DNA from: Sabethes cyaneus
Taxonomy: Eukaryota > Arthropoda > Insecta > Diptera > Culicidae
Length of the DNA: 64,000 nt
NCBI RefSeq assembly: GCF_943734655.1
Contig: NC_071354.1
Span: 4,437,001 to 4,501,000, forward strand
Direction of reading: 5' to 3'
Numbering within the stretch: the first letter of the stretch is position 1; each line of letters starts with the position of its first letter. This document shows, in pieces, positions 50,756 through 61,323 of the stretch. The notes below the pieces were generated by a model, which was not told the origin of the DNA, made no database searches, and saw only the letters and a list, made by a program, of their open reading frames with translations. A program made the position numbers and the translations under genes.

Positions 50756-51480
50756 ATGCTACGTCAACGCATCCGTCAAAGTCAATTTGACAATAAACCC
50801 ACGAGAAAACTGTCAGAATAACTGTTTGGCCCTTTAGAACTGCAGAGGTCAAAAAGGTTGTTCGAGAGCGAATCCGTCGTAGTTGCGACCGGTCCGCACA
50901 TTTTGTTCTTCAAGCCCCGCATCATTCTCAAAATGATGGGTTGTGGTCGGTTTTGATCATATCGACGCTCCAAAGCACAAACGGAAGGTACTATGATACC
51001 AAAATTCATCAACGGTAATGGTATTAGGAGGCATTTCAAAGAAAGGGAAATTTCCTCTTGTATTTATTGAAAAAGGAGTGAAAGTTAATGCAAAATACTA
51101 TTTAGAAATGGTCTTGAAAAAAAATGTGATGTCTTAAGTTCAGGGCATGTATGGTGTAGAATATTATTGCTTTCAACAGGATGGAGCTCCTGCCCACACT
51201 GCAAATCTTGTGCAGATGTGGTGCAAAACCAATCTGACGGATTCCATATCCATATTAAGTTAGTTGTCAACAAGATATGGGATGACATTCCGGTGGAAGT
51301 AGTGCGTGCCGCATGTAACGACTTCAAAAAGCGTTTGAAGCATGTTATCCACGCAAAAGACAATTCAATAGAGCAATGATTGTTTGTTGCGTTCTGTATC
51401 CATGGGTAAACAACTTCTAAAACTAAAATTCGAAATAAAGCTTTTATTTACAAAAATATGACTGTTTTTGTTCGAATATA
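50756..51480 (+). pseudogene. mariner-like transposase relic, C-terminal part
   Basis: A catalytic-core segment begins near 51085 (KVNAKYYLEMVL). It leads to FQQDGAPAHTANLVQMWCK at 51170-51230, with the second catalytic Asp visible, then LTDSI. A deletion removes the WPPxSPDLNP part. The C-terminal segment DDIPVEVVRAACNDFKKRLK follows in another frame and ends at 51378 (NSIEQ). The upstream segment 50756-51050 contains scraps of the same gene. Different lineage from the relics at 2235 and 5100. Confidence 0.7.
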
Positions 51481-52674
51481 TATATGTGTCACATTGTAGA
51501 TTCAATATTGAAAAGAAAAAATCGATTGAAAAAAAGGGGTGGTTTTATACTTTAACAAAACTGCTTACTTTCAGGACATCAAATTGGACTAGGTTTAACG
51601 TTCAAACGACAAAACCCGTTGAAGAAGAGGGATGATTTGCCCTCTGGCGTAGCTCGCAAGCACAGATATCATATTGGTATAGATTTAAACATCGTCATCG
51701 TCAAGAATCGTCGACCTGTTGGGACGGGGAGTTTCTGTCAGTTTTTTGCAAAAAACACGTTTAAACTTTGATGTTTTTTTCCAACCAGTCAGGATGCGAG
51801 AATTCCTAGTTGGACAATGCTTCATTATTTTCATTTTTCAATAGTGTACACTTACGAATTAATATTTGAGCCGACGCGTCGATGTTCCGATCGATTGGTG
51901 CAAAAATATTGAAAATCGATCGGGAAACCGCTAAGTTATTAGCGGTCAAAATCTAACCACTTTTCGAAAACGATTTTTTGGAATGACACCCTATCTAGCC
52001 TAACCTTGCCGTAAGATGTAGTCCTGCTCCAATCTAATTAATATAATTTGGATGCGATGATGGACCGGATGATTGAGATGAAAAACAATTCCGTTTTTGG
52101 ATTAGAACGTAAGTTCTTTTTATTTCAGTTTTCAAGCCTGGACATGATCTTTCAACACAAGGTGATAATTCATCTAGTTTGTTACAACTATGCGTCCACT
52201 GATTATTCTGCATATTTTGATGCCATATACTAATGTCTACTAATTACTAAAATGCTGGTTCCATAATCGTACGAAGCTTCTACATGATATCTTAACATTC
52301 TATCTGGAATAAAATCGATTTCTCGAATTTTAACTATTTGCTTAGACACAATCTAATAAATCTAGTTTAAACTGCCAATCTTAAGACATTACAACGCTAA
52401 TAAAAGTAGTCGAGATCATAAACAAGACTTAATGATGGCATATGTGGGTATTAGGATTAATGGAATTACCTAAAATTAACTTTTTGGTTTGATTTCCTTG
52501 ATAGATGGAAAAAAGAGTATTCTTCATCCTATGCATCCAAATTCAACACGATAACATTGGATATTGGAATGAAACCTATAGCTATAACTGTCAGCTTATA
52601 TATAATAGGAAACTTGAGAATGTGTTTCGACAAATGCAAGAGTACAATCGTTCCACTTTTCAAGCCTTCCAATT
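51481..52674. other. intergenic, then 3' flank of the ZAD gene
   Basis: No gene supported. TTACTTTCAGGACATCAAATTGG at 51567-51589 may be the end of the mariner element. The right part should contain the 3' UTR of the minus-strand ZAD gene. Confidence 0.4.
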
Positions 52675-54158
52675 TTAGAGCTTATCTTCTGTTTGATTGT
52701 TTTCCAGTGGAACCTTATCGACAAGAGATATTGAAAGAGAGCAAGTGAGTCTTTTTTGTAATTCGTTGGGATCATATAACTTATCTTCATCCTCTTTGGT
52801 GTAGCGAAATCTATCAAACGATGGCATCATATTTGTCAATTCTGAGAGAGCAGAGTTAAAACTGAGTATTATGTCACTGCTACCCGAGGAAGTTTCCTCG
52901 TGTTTTCTGGCTTCTTTGATATTATGCAGTAATGTAGAACTGAAGGAGGTTGATTTTAACGTTTCTGATGTTGGAACATTCTCTTTTATTACACTCGTTC
53001 CTTGTTTCTCCAGCATCTGAATTAGGTACGACTCAAATAAGTCAGTTGGGCTCGATTTCTGTTGCAGAAGCGATTCTTTCAGAATGTTTCTTGGGGATCG
53101 TTTACACTTGCGCTTCGGTGAATCAACCACTGTGGATGATACCAGGTTGCATTGCTCGAGATTCTCCTTATTTCGACTGGATTTTGATGTTGAGTGCGGT
53201 TGAGAGCGTTGGTTCTTCGAGCGTTTACTGTCGTTTTGTGATTGCGAACGACTGGATGAGGGAGTGGATTCATAATTTCGAGTCTCTGACAAATGCTGCA
53301 ATGAGTACCAGTTGATCAGCCAATTGTTACAACTGTAACAAATATATTTATCCACATTGTCACCGCGTTCGGCCTGCAAATATTGATTAAGTGTTAATTA
53401 ATGATCAATCATTTAGTTAGAAATAGCAGAAAGATGTGATTTTCGGTTTTTGAGAGCCAAACTGAGGGTGATTTAAAAATTGGAAATTGTAATCATGAAC
53501 ACGATTCCAGTTCATTCTGACATAGAATTTTCATTCTTATAGTTACTGTATTGGATAGAGGAACGTAATATATCCGTACCTTTTCGCGAGACTGGTATAT
53601 TAGAGCATACTATGAGGGAAGATTATACCCTCATGTTTGGTACAAATACTGTAATATCAGGATTGCAATGATTAAATATAGGTTTGCAACGCAATTAACT
53701 CAGTCACATCTAGTTCCTGTAATTTCAAATTTATACTTTTTTTATTGCCACCAACTGCGTATTCAAAACGCAATACACATTTGACTTTTGGTCAACCGAT
53801 AACCGATATATTTTTAGTTTCCTATTGACTAAGCATATATCTGTATAAAGATTATTCATTGCATCCTGAAAACGAAATCTAAGTGGAAAGGAGCATCGAA
53901 AAAAGCCTATATTGTTGTAAAACAGAACAGAAACTAGATACTCACACGAAAATTGTACTTTTGATAAATAACCTCACGTATATTGGGACCACTACGAGGC
54001 TCAAAAATATTCAGCGATAAATTAGTGTAGATTCCACAGATCAGGCAAACATTTGTCTTTTTAACCACTTTAGGAATTCCCCCGGATGATCCGCACTGTC
54101 TGTCTCCATTTCCACCGGCAGCGGCTCCGTCATTACCAGTAGCATCTGAACTGCTCAT
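52675..54158 (-). CDS. ZAD-type zinc-finger protein without C2H2 fingers
   Basis: Two exons (54158-53946 and 53373-52675) join in phase to give 303 residues. The intron of 572 bp has a GTGAGT donor and a TGCAG acceptor. A Cys pair at C38/C41 (CLIC) is followed after 43 residues by a second pair (CYSC at about 85-88), separated by LNIFEPRSGPNIREVIYQKY and GDNVDKYICYSC. This C2-C2 layout with an IFE block matches the zinc-finger-associated domain (ZAD), a dimerisation domain of arthropod transcription factors. The rest is Ser/Lys/Asn-rich and low in complexity (KRSKNQRSQPHSTSKSS) with basic nuclear-signal-like patches (KRKCKRSPR). No C2H2 finger is visible, so DNA binding would need a partner. 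I do not recognise the specific gene. The start ATG gives MSSSDATGND. Confidence 0.75.
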
Positions 54159-54700
54159 TAGTAATCGAGTGAAATACGGGAAACCTGTTAAAATAAAAGT
54201 ATTCTTACTTTATCCTAATTTAATAAGAGATGTGTACACTATCACTTAATTCGCAGCGCGCACAAGAAGAAACAAAGAATTTCACATCTCTAAATCTACC
54301 GATGCGAGTTAAATACATGTGTACACAAGAATTGGGTTTAACTGTTTCTACTTTTTGTTGAAAATACCTTTTTCGAGAATAAGTTATTGGTTTGCGTTAA
54401 AAAATTTGTTTCCTGCCACAGCAAGGTAGCAGATGTTTTCAAAATGCAGCTGATGTTTTTTGCTTCTCCCTCCTTGCTGATGGGTTTCTAATAAAAAGAC
54501 AGTTGCCCAGTACACGTTAAATTTTCCTTGTGAACTATTGTACAGAAAACCAACCCCAAATTGTTTTTAGCACCCAATCGGCACAAGGACTATATAGACT
54601 TTTCAATTAAAACGGAGAGCTGCCTTCATTAATGGGTGGTACGTGGTGGTACTCTTTGTTTTGATTCAAAATTTAGCAGTTTTTGAGTGCCCAGTCGGCT
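54159..54700. other. 5' flank of the ZAD gene
   Basis: Expected promoter and leader of the minus-strand gene. AT-rich; no repeat or gene recognised. Confidence 0.4.
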
Positions 54701-54708
54701 CTTACGTT

Positions 54709-54804
54709 AATAAGTGCGTCGAAGACACTGAAACGACATAAGCTAAAATAGCACTTTTATGAGCGATTACGCACTTTTGAGAAGTATAATTTTTTTGCAA
54801 TTGG
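54709..54804 (+). repeat. distant copy of the 89 bp AAGTGCGCCGAAGA unit
   Basis: A diverged copy of the unit found three times at 21641-21998, sharing AAGTGCGTCGAAGACA, TAGCACTTTTATGAGCGAT and TTTTTTGCAATTGG. This shows the unit is dispersed, not a local duplication. Confidence 0.7.
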
Positions 54805-55379
54805 TTTCGAATTATGACGATTTTCTATTTGCCGTCGATAAATATTAGAGTGCTGTAGGAAATATTGATGCAAAAATCTGATAATCTAGATTTACAATGG
54901 CAGAGATTACCGGACCAAAACATCAAGATGCACCTCTAACGAAGGCGTCTTGTCAGGAGCTTGGTTTTGATTACAGAGGAAGCTCTTATATAGAAGACTA
55001 GTTGAGCCCGAATCTTACGACCCGGAAAATATAAATGTCTGTTCAGAATTCCGAAAACTGTGGATACATTCCATTGGCCAGTGTTTGCGAAGATGTTTAA
55101 TCTTTGTATTAGTTCTTTGAGTTCTTATATTGCATAATATAGCTCTAAGATGTTGTACATAAAAGAGTTATAGCCGAAAACTGAAACAAATAGTTTTTAT
55201 GGTCGTATTGGATTTTATTTAACTGAATAAAAACTTCTGGCTGTTTGCAACATTTATGTAGTCTGATTAAAGTAAAATGTTGCTTAGAAAATTCTTGATC
55301 GTTTGCTATCATTAACTCATTTTTTAAAATTTTGCGACTTGGTCCGTTCTGATTTAACACCGACCATACGATATCGCGA
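54805..55379. other. intergenic, nothing recognised
   Basis: AT-rich spacer between the dispersed repeat and the minisatellite. An antisense open frame overlapping the minisatellite edge is not credible. Confidence 0.4.
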
Positions 55380-56515
55380 CAAGCAGGCGAGTCGAGCAGT
55401 CGAATCAAGCAGTTGGGTCGAGCGGTCGAGTCGAACAGTCAAGTCTAGCAGTCAAATCGAGCAGTCTAGTCGAGCAGTATAATCAAGCTGTTCAGTCAAG
55501 CAGTCGGGTCGAGCAGTTGAGTCGAGCAGTTGAATCGAGTGGTCGGGTCGAGCAGTCAAGTCGAGCAGTTTAATCGAGCAGTTAAGTCGAGTAGTCCAGT
55601 CGAACACTTGAGTCGAGCAGTCGAATCGAATGGTTTAGTCAAGCAGTCGGGTCAAGCGGTTAAGTCGAACAGTTGAGTCGAGCAGTTCATTCGTGCAGTT
55701 GAGTCGAGTAGTCCAGTCGAGCAGTTGAATCGAGCAGTTATGTCGAGCTATCGAATCAAACAGAAGGCGAACTGTTTAGCCAAGCAGTCCAGCCGAGTAG
55801 TTGAGTCGAGCAGTCGAGTTGGGTAGTTGAACCGAACAGTCGATTCGATCAGTTTAATCGAACAGTTAAGTCGAGTAGTCCAGTCGAGCAGTTGAATCGA
55901 GTAGTCTAGTCGCACAGTTGAATAGAGTAGTCTAGACGAACAGTTGAATCGAGCAGTTCAGACAAGCTGTCGAACCAAACAGTTAAGTCAAGCAGTTGAG
56001 CAGTCGGGTTGAATCAAATCGAGTAGTCTAGTCGAGCAGTTGAATCGAGCAATCGGGTTGGGCAGTTGAGTCGAGCAGCCAATCGAATAGCACAGTTGAA
56101 TCGAGTAGTCTAGTCAAGCATTCGAGCAGTTGAGCCAAGCAGACCAGTCGAGCAGTGGAATCAAGCAGTTGAATCGAACAGTTGAGTCGAGCAGTCTAGT
56201 CGAGCAGATAAATCATGCTGTTCAGTCAAGCAATCCAGTCGAGCAGTTGAATCGAACAGTCCAGTCGAGCAGTTCAATCGTGCAATTAAGTCGAGCAGTC
56301 GGGTCGAGTAGTAAGTCAAGCAAATGTGTCAAGCAGCCGAATCGAGTAGTTAAGTCGAGTAGTCCACTCGAGCAGTTAAATCGAGCTGTTCAATCAAGCG
56401 TCAAATCGATCTGTCCAATCAAGCAGTTGAGTCGAGCAGTCGAATCGAACAGTTCAGTCGAGCAGTTCAGTTAAGCAGTTGAGCAATCGAGCAGTTCAGC
56501 AGTCGACCAGTGAGG
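55380..56515. repeat. 1.1 kb minisatellite with 10-11 bp unit
   Basis: About one hundred diverged copies of a unit close to GTCGAGCAGT(T), with variants GAATCGAGCAGT, GTCAAGCAGT and GTCGAACAGT. It is densest from 55390 to 56500 and tails off into GAGCAGTTCAGCAGTCGACC. Open frames within it (for example 56130-56474, SSxVEQLNRAVQSS-like repeats) follow from the period and are not genes. Confidence 0.92.
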
Positions 56516-56699
56516 TGACTGAGGGTAGAACTCATTGCTACGAAACTAAAGGATTGACTAATGCCGATACTTTCAAGCAACGTTTGGATTTGGATTTGGG
56601 ATGAAACGCCTCATGATACCGTGTGTGTCAGCTGTACCGCTTACGAATGTGACTGGTAACTAAAGCAAAAGGAGAAAGATTTGAATTGGACTAATCTAA

Positions 56700-56808
56700 G
56701 ACGAGTGTTATGGATGGATATACCACAGCCCAGACCTTTCATTTGACACTAGGATCATTAAAATCGGTCCAGCCATCTCCGAGAAATGTTGGCTCAATCA
56801 AAACCGTT

Positions 56809-56809
<1 letters not shown>
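56700..56809. mobile_element. conserved flank of the CA microsatellite, probable repeat-element arm
   Basis: The left flank (TTTGACACTAGGATCATTAA, AATCGGTCCAGCCATCTCCG) and the right flank (CTCAGTTTTCGAAACTG, GGTATATGACATTCG at 57198-57240) look like the two arms of a dispersed mosquito repeat with a CA array in the middle. I recall such arms as recurrent in mosquito genomes but could not search. Confidence 0.4.
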
Positions 56810-57192
<383 letters not shown>

Positions 57193-57295
57193 AAAATGCT
57201 CAGTTTTCGAAACTGTGTCGAATGGTATATGACATTCGTCCCGCTAGTCTCTCATTCGATTTTCGATTTTTCGAGTGATTGCTATACCTTTATAC

Positions 57296-58179
57296 TACCC
57301 AAGTAACCACAAGCATTAACGCATAACCCCATATTGGCTGTAGCTCGGCATCGCTAATACCAGACAGCGGTATATCAGCAATTCGCATGGTTAAAACTTT
57401 TGTATAAACATTGCTAATGCGTTTAAGCATTATCGTAAATTAGCATTATTAAAAACACTATTTGCGTATATAATGTTACAATATGTTGCTTACAAGCTTT
57501 AGGACAAATCTTTAAAACGTACCGTAAATGTTAATAAAATGCTTATACCTGACTTCGTTTTTGCTTATTTACGGCCACTACTCATACTCTGTTTCATCCA
57601 ACTGCTGCTGTCTTTTTTCAACCAATTGAATTCTAAAATTAACTACGAACGACGATTTAAGTACGACTAATTACAACCCACTCATCTATAACAGCTGTGG
57701 TTAAGATATCAAAGGCGCCAGCAAATGAACCATGCAGGGATACACGCACCCATCAGGTTCAAGTCTCATTAAAGGTAACATTTGAAATGCAAAAAAAATC
57801 CATTCGTCGTAAATAATGAAGTAACGCATAGCTTGAGAAGCTGCTAGAACCAGCGGACTTAAAAAATAAATATGAAATATATTTATTTTTGTCTTTTGAC
57901 ACGCCGGCCGAATTGATGTTTTTATATTTTTTTCGCAAACAGGCTAAAAATAACGATATGTCGATAATGCAGGCGAAGCGATGTTTAATTCATGCCGTAA
58001 TGGTGCTTTAGCAATTGCTATTATAATGCAGCTTTAATTTGACAATAGTGGGGCCCTTTTCCACTTTATTACTGCATTTATTGTACATGTAAGAAAATAA
58101 TACATTATATGATATGCTTTGTAGCGCACTATAAACCATTACAATTGAATTGATATAAAGCTTCGTGGTTACTTGGGTA
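57296..58179. mobile_element. 880 bp TIR element, CCCAAGTAAC family, TA target duplication
   Basis: The ends are CCCAAGTAACCACAAGC (57298) and, reversed, CCCAAGTAACCACGAAGC (58177), with TA on both sides. The interior matches the interrupted copy at 46333-47250. No transposase ORF. Confidence 0.8.
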
Positions 58180-58189
58180 TATTTTCATA

Positions 58190-58389
58190 TACAGCAAAGT
58201 TTCGTTAATTGGTGGTTCGTTAATTGGGCGGTTCGTTAATTGGGCGTTCGCTAATTGGGCTATGGGACAACTTGAATGTCAAAATTGTATGGAATTTTCG
58301 AGTGTAGAAATTTCTAACAACTGTCAGTCGGCCCAATTAGCGAATCAGCTGGAGTGCAGTCGTGGCCCAATTAACGAATTCAGGCTGTA
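58190..58389. mobile_element. 196 bp pogo/Tigger-like MITE
   Basis: TA flanks on both sides. The ends are CAGCAAAGTTTCGTTAATTGG (58192) and, reversed, CAGCCTGAATTCGTTAATTGG (58387). The word TTCGTTAATTGGGCG is repeated three to four times near the left end and once or twice, inverted, near the right. Confidence 0.8.
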
Positions 58390-59669
58390 GTAGACAGGCA
58401 AAACCATGCGCAACTAATTTTACATTCTTCATGTTTGGTTGAATTGCTCCTATAGGGCTTTTGCTACACACACATGCAAGACATCTGTTAGGCACACATT
58501 GCATATTTTCCTATTCGATGCGGCAAAAACGTGCTGGATAAAATTATCATTTTTTCTAAAATTATTCATCATTTTAAAGCACCTAATACCCAAAGTAACC
58601 GACAAATGTTCCCTGAAATATATGCTGACTTTTGGTAACTAGGGTTTCGGTGAATTCGCGTTAAATCGGTGTCCCAAATATACTGTTTTTTGAAGCAGTA
58701 TACGGCATAGACCAAGTTGAAAGTAATGGAATTTAAAATTGGTTTTAGCATAATAAATTGCTTTCTTAGCCGAAAGCAACTGCTGGCTATTGATATTTGT
58801 TTAATTTTATCCCGCTAACATAGGTCATAGTTACATTTTTGATCATTGCTACCTCGTCTTAGCTTATTTGTTGAAAATAATTTTTTTATTTAGTAAACAG
58901 ATATATTACCTTGCTATATGTATGAAGCAATTTGTAATTTCTGTTTTAAATGAAGAAAATAAATCATTTAAAAATTTTTGCTCTTCCCAGCCCGTGTGTG
59001 TATATGGAGCTGTCACTTTTGCCTGCCCAACAGATGTCCAATACAAATGCACTCTGCAAACACCCTATACACCTTTTCATTTACGTGTGTGCTGGTGCTT
59101 AAAGCGGGGTACGCTGCTGAAAAGAAAACAGCTCAAGAAAAAATCTTGTTATTTACCGAAGAAATTTTGACAACTCCAATGCAAGCAACCACCTGTCATT
59201 TTTTCTTGTGGTAATAATTGCGCCGGATATTATTCCGTACGGAAAAGTGACGTTTTAATTCACTTGCGTGTAAACCAACGTCATCTGGACGTGAAATAAT
59301 ATTTCTTATGAGGTGCGTACTGCTTAAGAAATCGTAAAAGAAATCAATTTCTTGAGCATTTCTTGTCCTATCTTTTTACCCATTACTTTTCAGCAGCGTA
59401 CCCCGCTTAAAAATAAAGCAAACAGGCATCAGCTCTTACCCAAAATGAGGCAAATATCATGTATCACGCGAATTTTGTGTTCGCTAGTGTGGGTGCTTGA
59501 GCTGTCAGCGATAAAATTACTTATTTTTATGTCCGGTTATTTATATTTATCCCGGCAACACCCCTGCAAGTGCAATTATGTGGTGGACGCAATTTTTAGA
59601 CCTGTCTTAAGTCACACCCTGTTGAATTGGATGCTCTTCGCACGTCACTTTTCGATAAAAAATTTTACC
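58390..59669. other. intergenic, no gene supported
   Basis: Contains GGGGTACGCTGCTGAAAAG at 59106-59124 and its inverted counterpart CAGCAGCGTACCCCGCTT at 59391-59408, so 59100-59410 is another inverted-repeat unit, possibly a MITE. Other open frames are short and unrecognised. Confidence 0.45.
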
Positions 59670-60132
59670 TTATACCCTAGACAGACATACAATTGTACCA
59701 GCGTTGTACCTGTACAATTGTATGTCTGTCACCGTGTACAACGATAGAATCACGCAAGCAAAGTGGTACAACGGTGGTTTCTGTACCTACCCCTTTCACC
59801 GTTGTACGAAGCTACAACTGCTCGATTTTTACTGCGCGCAGCGCCAATGACTGGTAGTTGTGATAACAAAAACTAGGCAGAATTTTAAATTAATTATTAT
59901 TTTGCAAGATTTTGGCAAAGATTTAACGCTAAACGCTCGGCATCTTGAAATTTGTGTTAACATTTCGTGAATAGGAACAAAAACCAACGCTTAGACCATG
60001 CAATTAGAGATTATCGGTGATGAGCACAACCACCTACAACGTACAGCAGTATGTCTGTCACCCTTCCGTTGTACATGTACAACGCTGTACACGTACAACG
60101 CTGGTACAATTGTATGTCTGTCTAGGGTATTA
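59670..60132. mobile_element. 457 bp MITE with perfect 37 bp TIRs and TTA target duplication
   Basis: The ends at 59673-59709 and 60093-60129 are perfect 37 bp inverted repeats beginning TACCCTAGACAGACATACAA. TTA flanks both sides (59670-59672, 60130-60132). A 3 bp TTA/TAA duplication is the hallmark of PIF/Harbinger, so this is a Tourist-like MITE. Extra copies of GTACAACG and ATGTCTGTCAC lie just inside both ends in both orientations. The perfect TIRs suggest a recent insertion. Confidence 0.88.
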
Positions 60133-61313
60133 CCCATCTTAGCCCACTAGTGTGACTGCGACGGGTATTTAGTTTTTCATTTTTTTTTTCATCTGCAATT
60201 TTTGCAAGTTGGGTTGCTATTCGATCTTTCTCGTTCTCTTGGTTCGTGCCAGGTAAGGGGAAGGAGGGCATGCATTATTGTTTAGTGCCACTGCGCGACG
60301 TCGAATTCGGTTTGCTTCGCTCACGCACGCTGATCTCGATCCTGAACACGAACGCGACGAACCGAACCGATCCGATTCCGATCATCATTTGGTGTTCGAT
60401 TTTTGACAATGGTGGTAGCTGGCGACGTGTGATGTTCTGCAGAAAGTAATCAAATCAGATCAGGCAGCGATTTTTTCCTCGGTAAAAGTAAAAAAATTTC
60501 GATTTTAAATTTAAAATCTCGAATTTAAGAAGTATTATATTAGATAAGATAGAGCATTGAAGATAGGTAAGTTTGATTGTCGTACGGATAGGAATAGAAA
60601 AAATTTCTCTGTTTTTATGGTTTTTATGCAACTGCACAGAAATGCACATAGCTCTGTACCTACGGTGCGAGGGAGATAACAGTACAATCCAGAGCAGCAA
60701 ACTGGGTGCGAATGAAAAGATGAATGTGGCACATTAGAAAAGAAGGCAGTAAATGTTTAGGAATTTTGTATAACCTAATTTCTCTGTCCTGCCTGTCAGT
60801 GGCTTAGGAGATCGAGGAGATAGTGCCAGTAAATCGAATGAAAAGCAGAGCAAGTCGTTTCAATTGAATTATTACACAAAAGTTTTTCGAATAAACGACC
60901 AAGTAATTCAAAGATTTAGTAATTAACGGAAATGAAATTCAGTGATTAAAAAGCATTCCTTTGATAGTGATAAGAAGTGATAAGTAAACAATTTTTTTTG
61001 ATGCGTTGGTTTTTTTTCGTGTTTTTGATTGGTTAATGCATCTTGCCACGATTGCGCTGTTCGATAAAATATTTTTATTGATCACAAAGTTACAAAGTAA
61101 TTTATATGTATTGATAGATACTAGCGTGTTTAACTACAAATTTTAAAATGCCACAATCATTGTAGGTATTTAAACTTAAAACGATTTGATTAGTTAAGCC
61201 TCGTAATTTAACGTTTACATTTGTTAACTTTTGCTGGCTTAAAACTGAAGTTTGTAAAATGAGTTTTAGTTCATGCTTAATTTAAATTTATTCTTTATTT
61301 TACCCGTTTCTAG
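60133..61313. other. upstream region of the LOTUS/Tudor gene, with untranslated sequence
   Basis: A TTTCTAG acceptor ends at 61313, ten bases before the start codon, so at least one non-coding exon lies upstream in or beyond this region. It cannot be placed. 60250-60440 is GC-richer and could hold it. No repeats recognised. Confidence 0.4.
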
Positions 61314-61323
61314 GGCGACGACA

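Noticed and set aside
56130..56474. 114-codon repetitive open frame (SSxVEQLNRAVQ-like)
   Set aside because: It lies wholly inside the decamer minisatellite; the apparent protein repeat is a by-product of the DNA period.
55380..56515. CRISPR-like array
   Set aside because: Repeats are 10-11 bp and contiguous with no unique spacers; the genome is eukaryotic.
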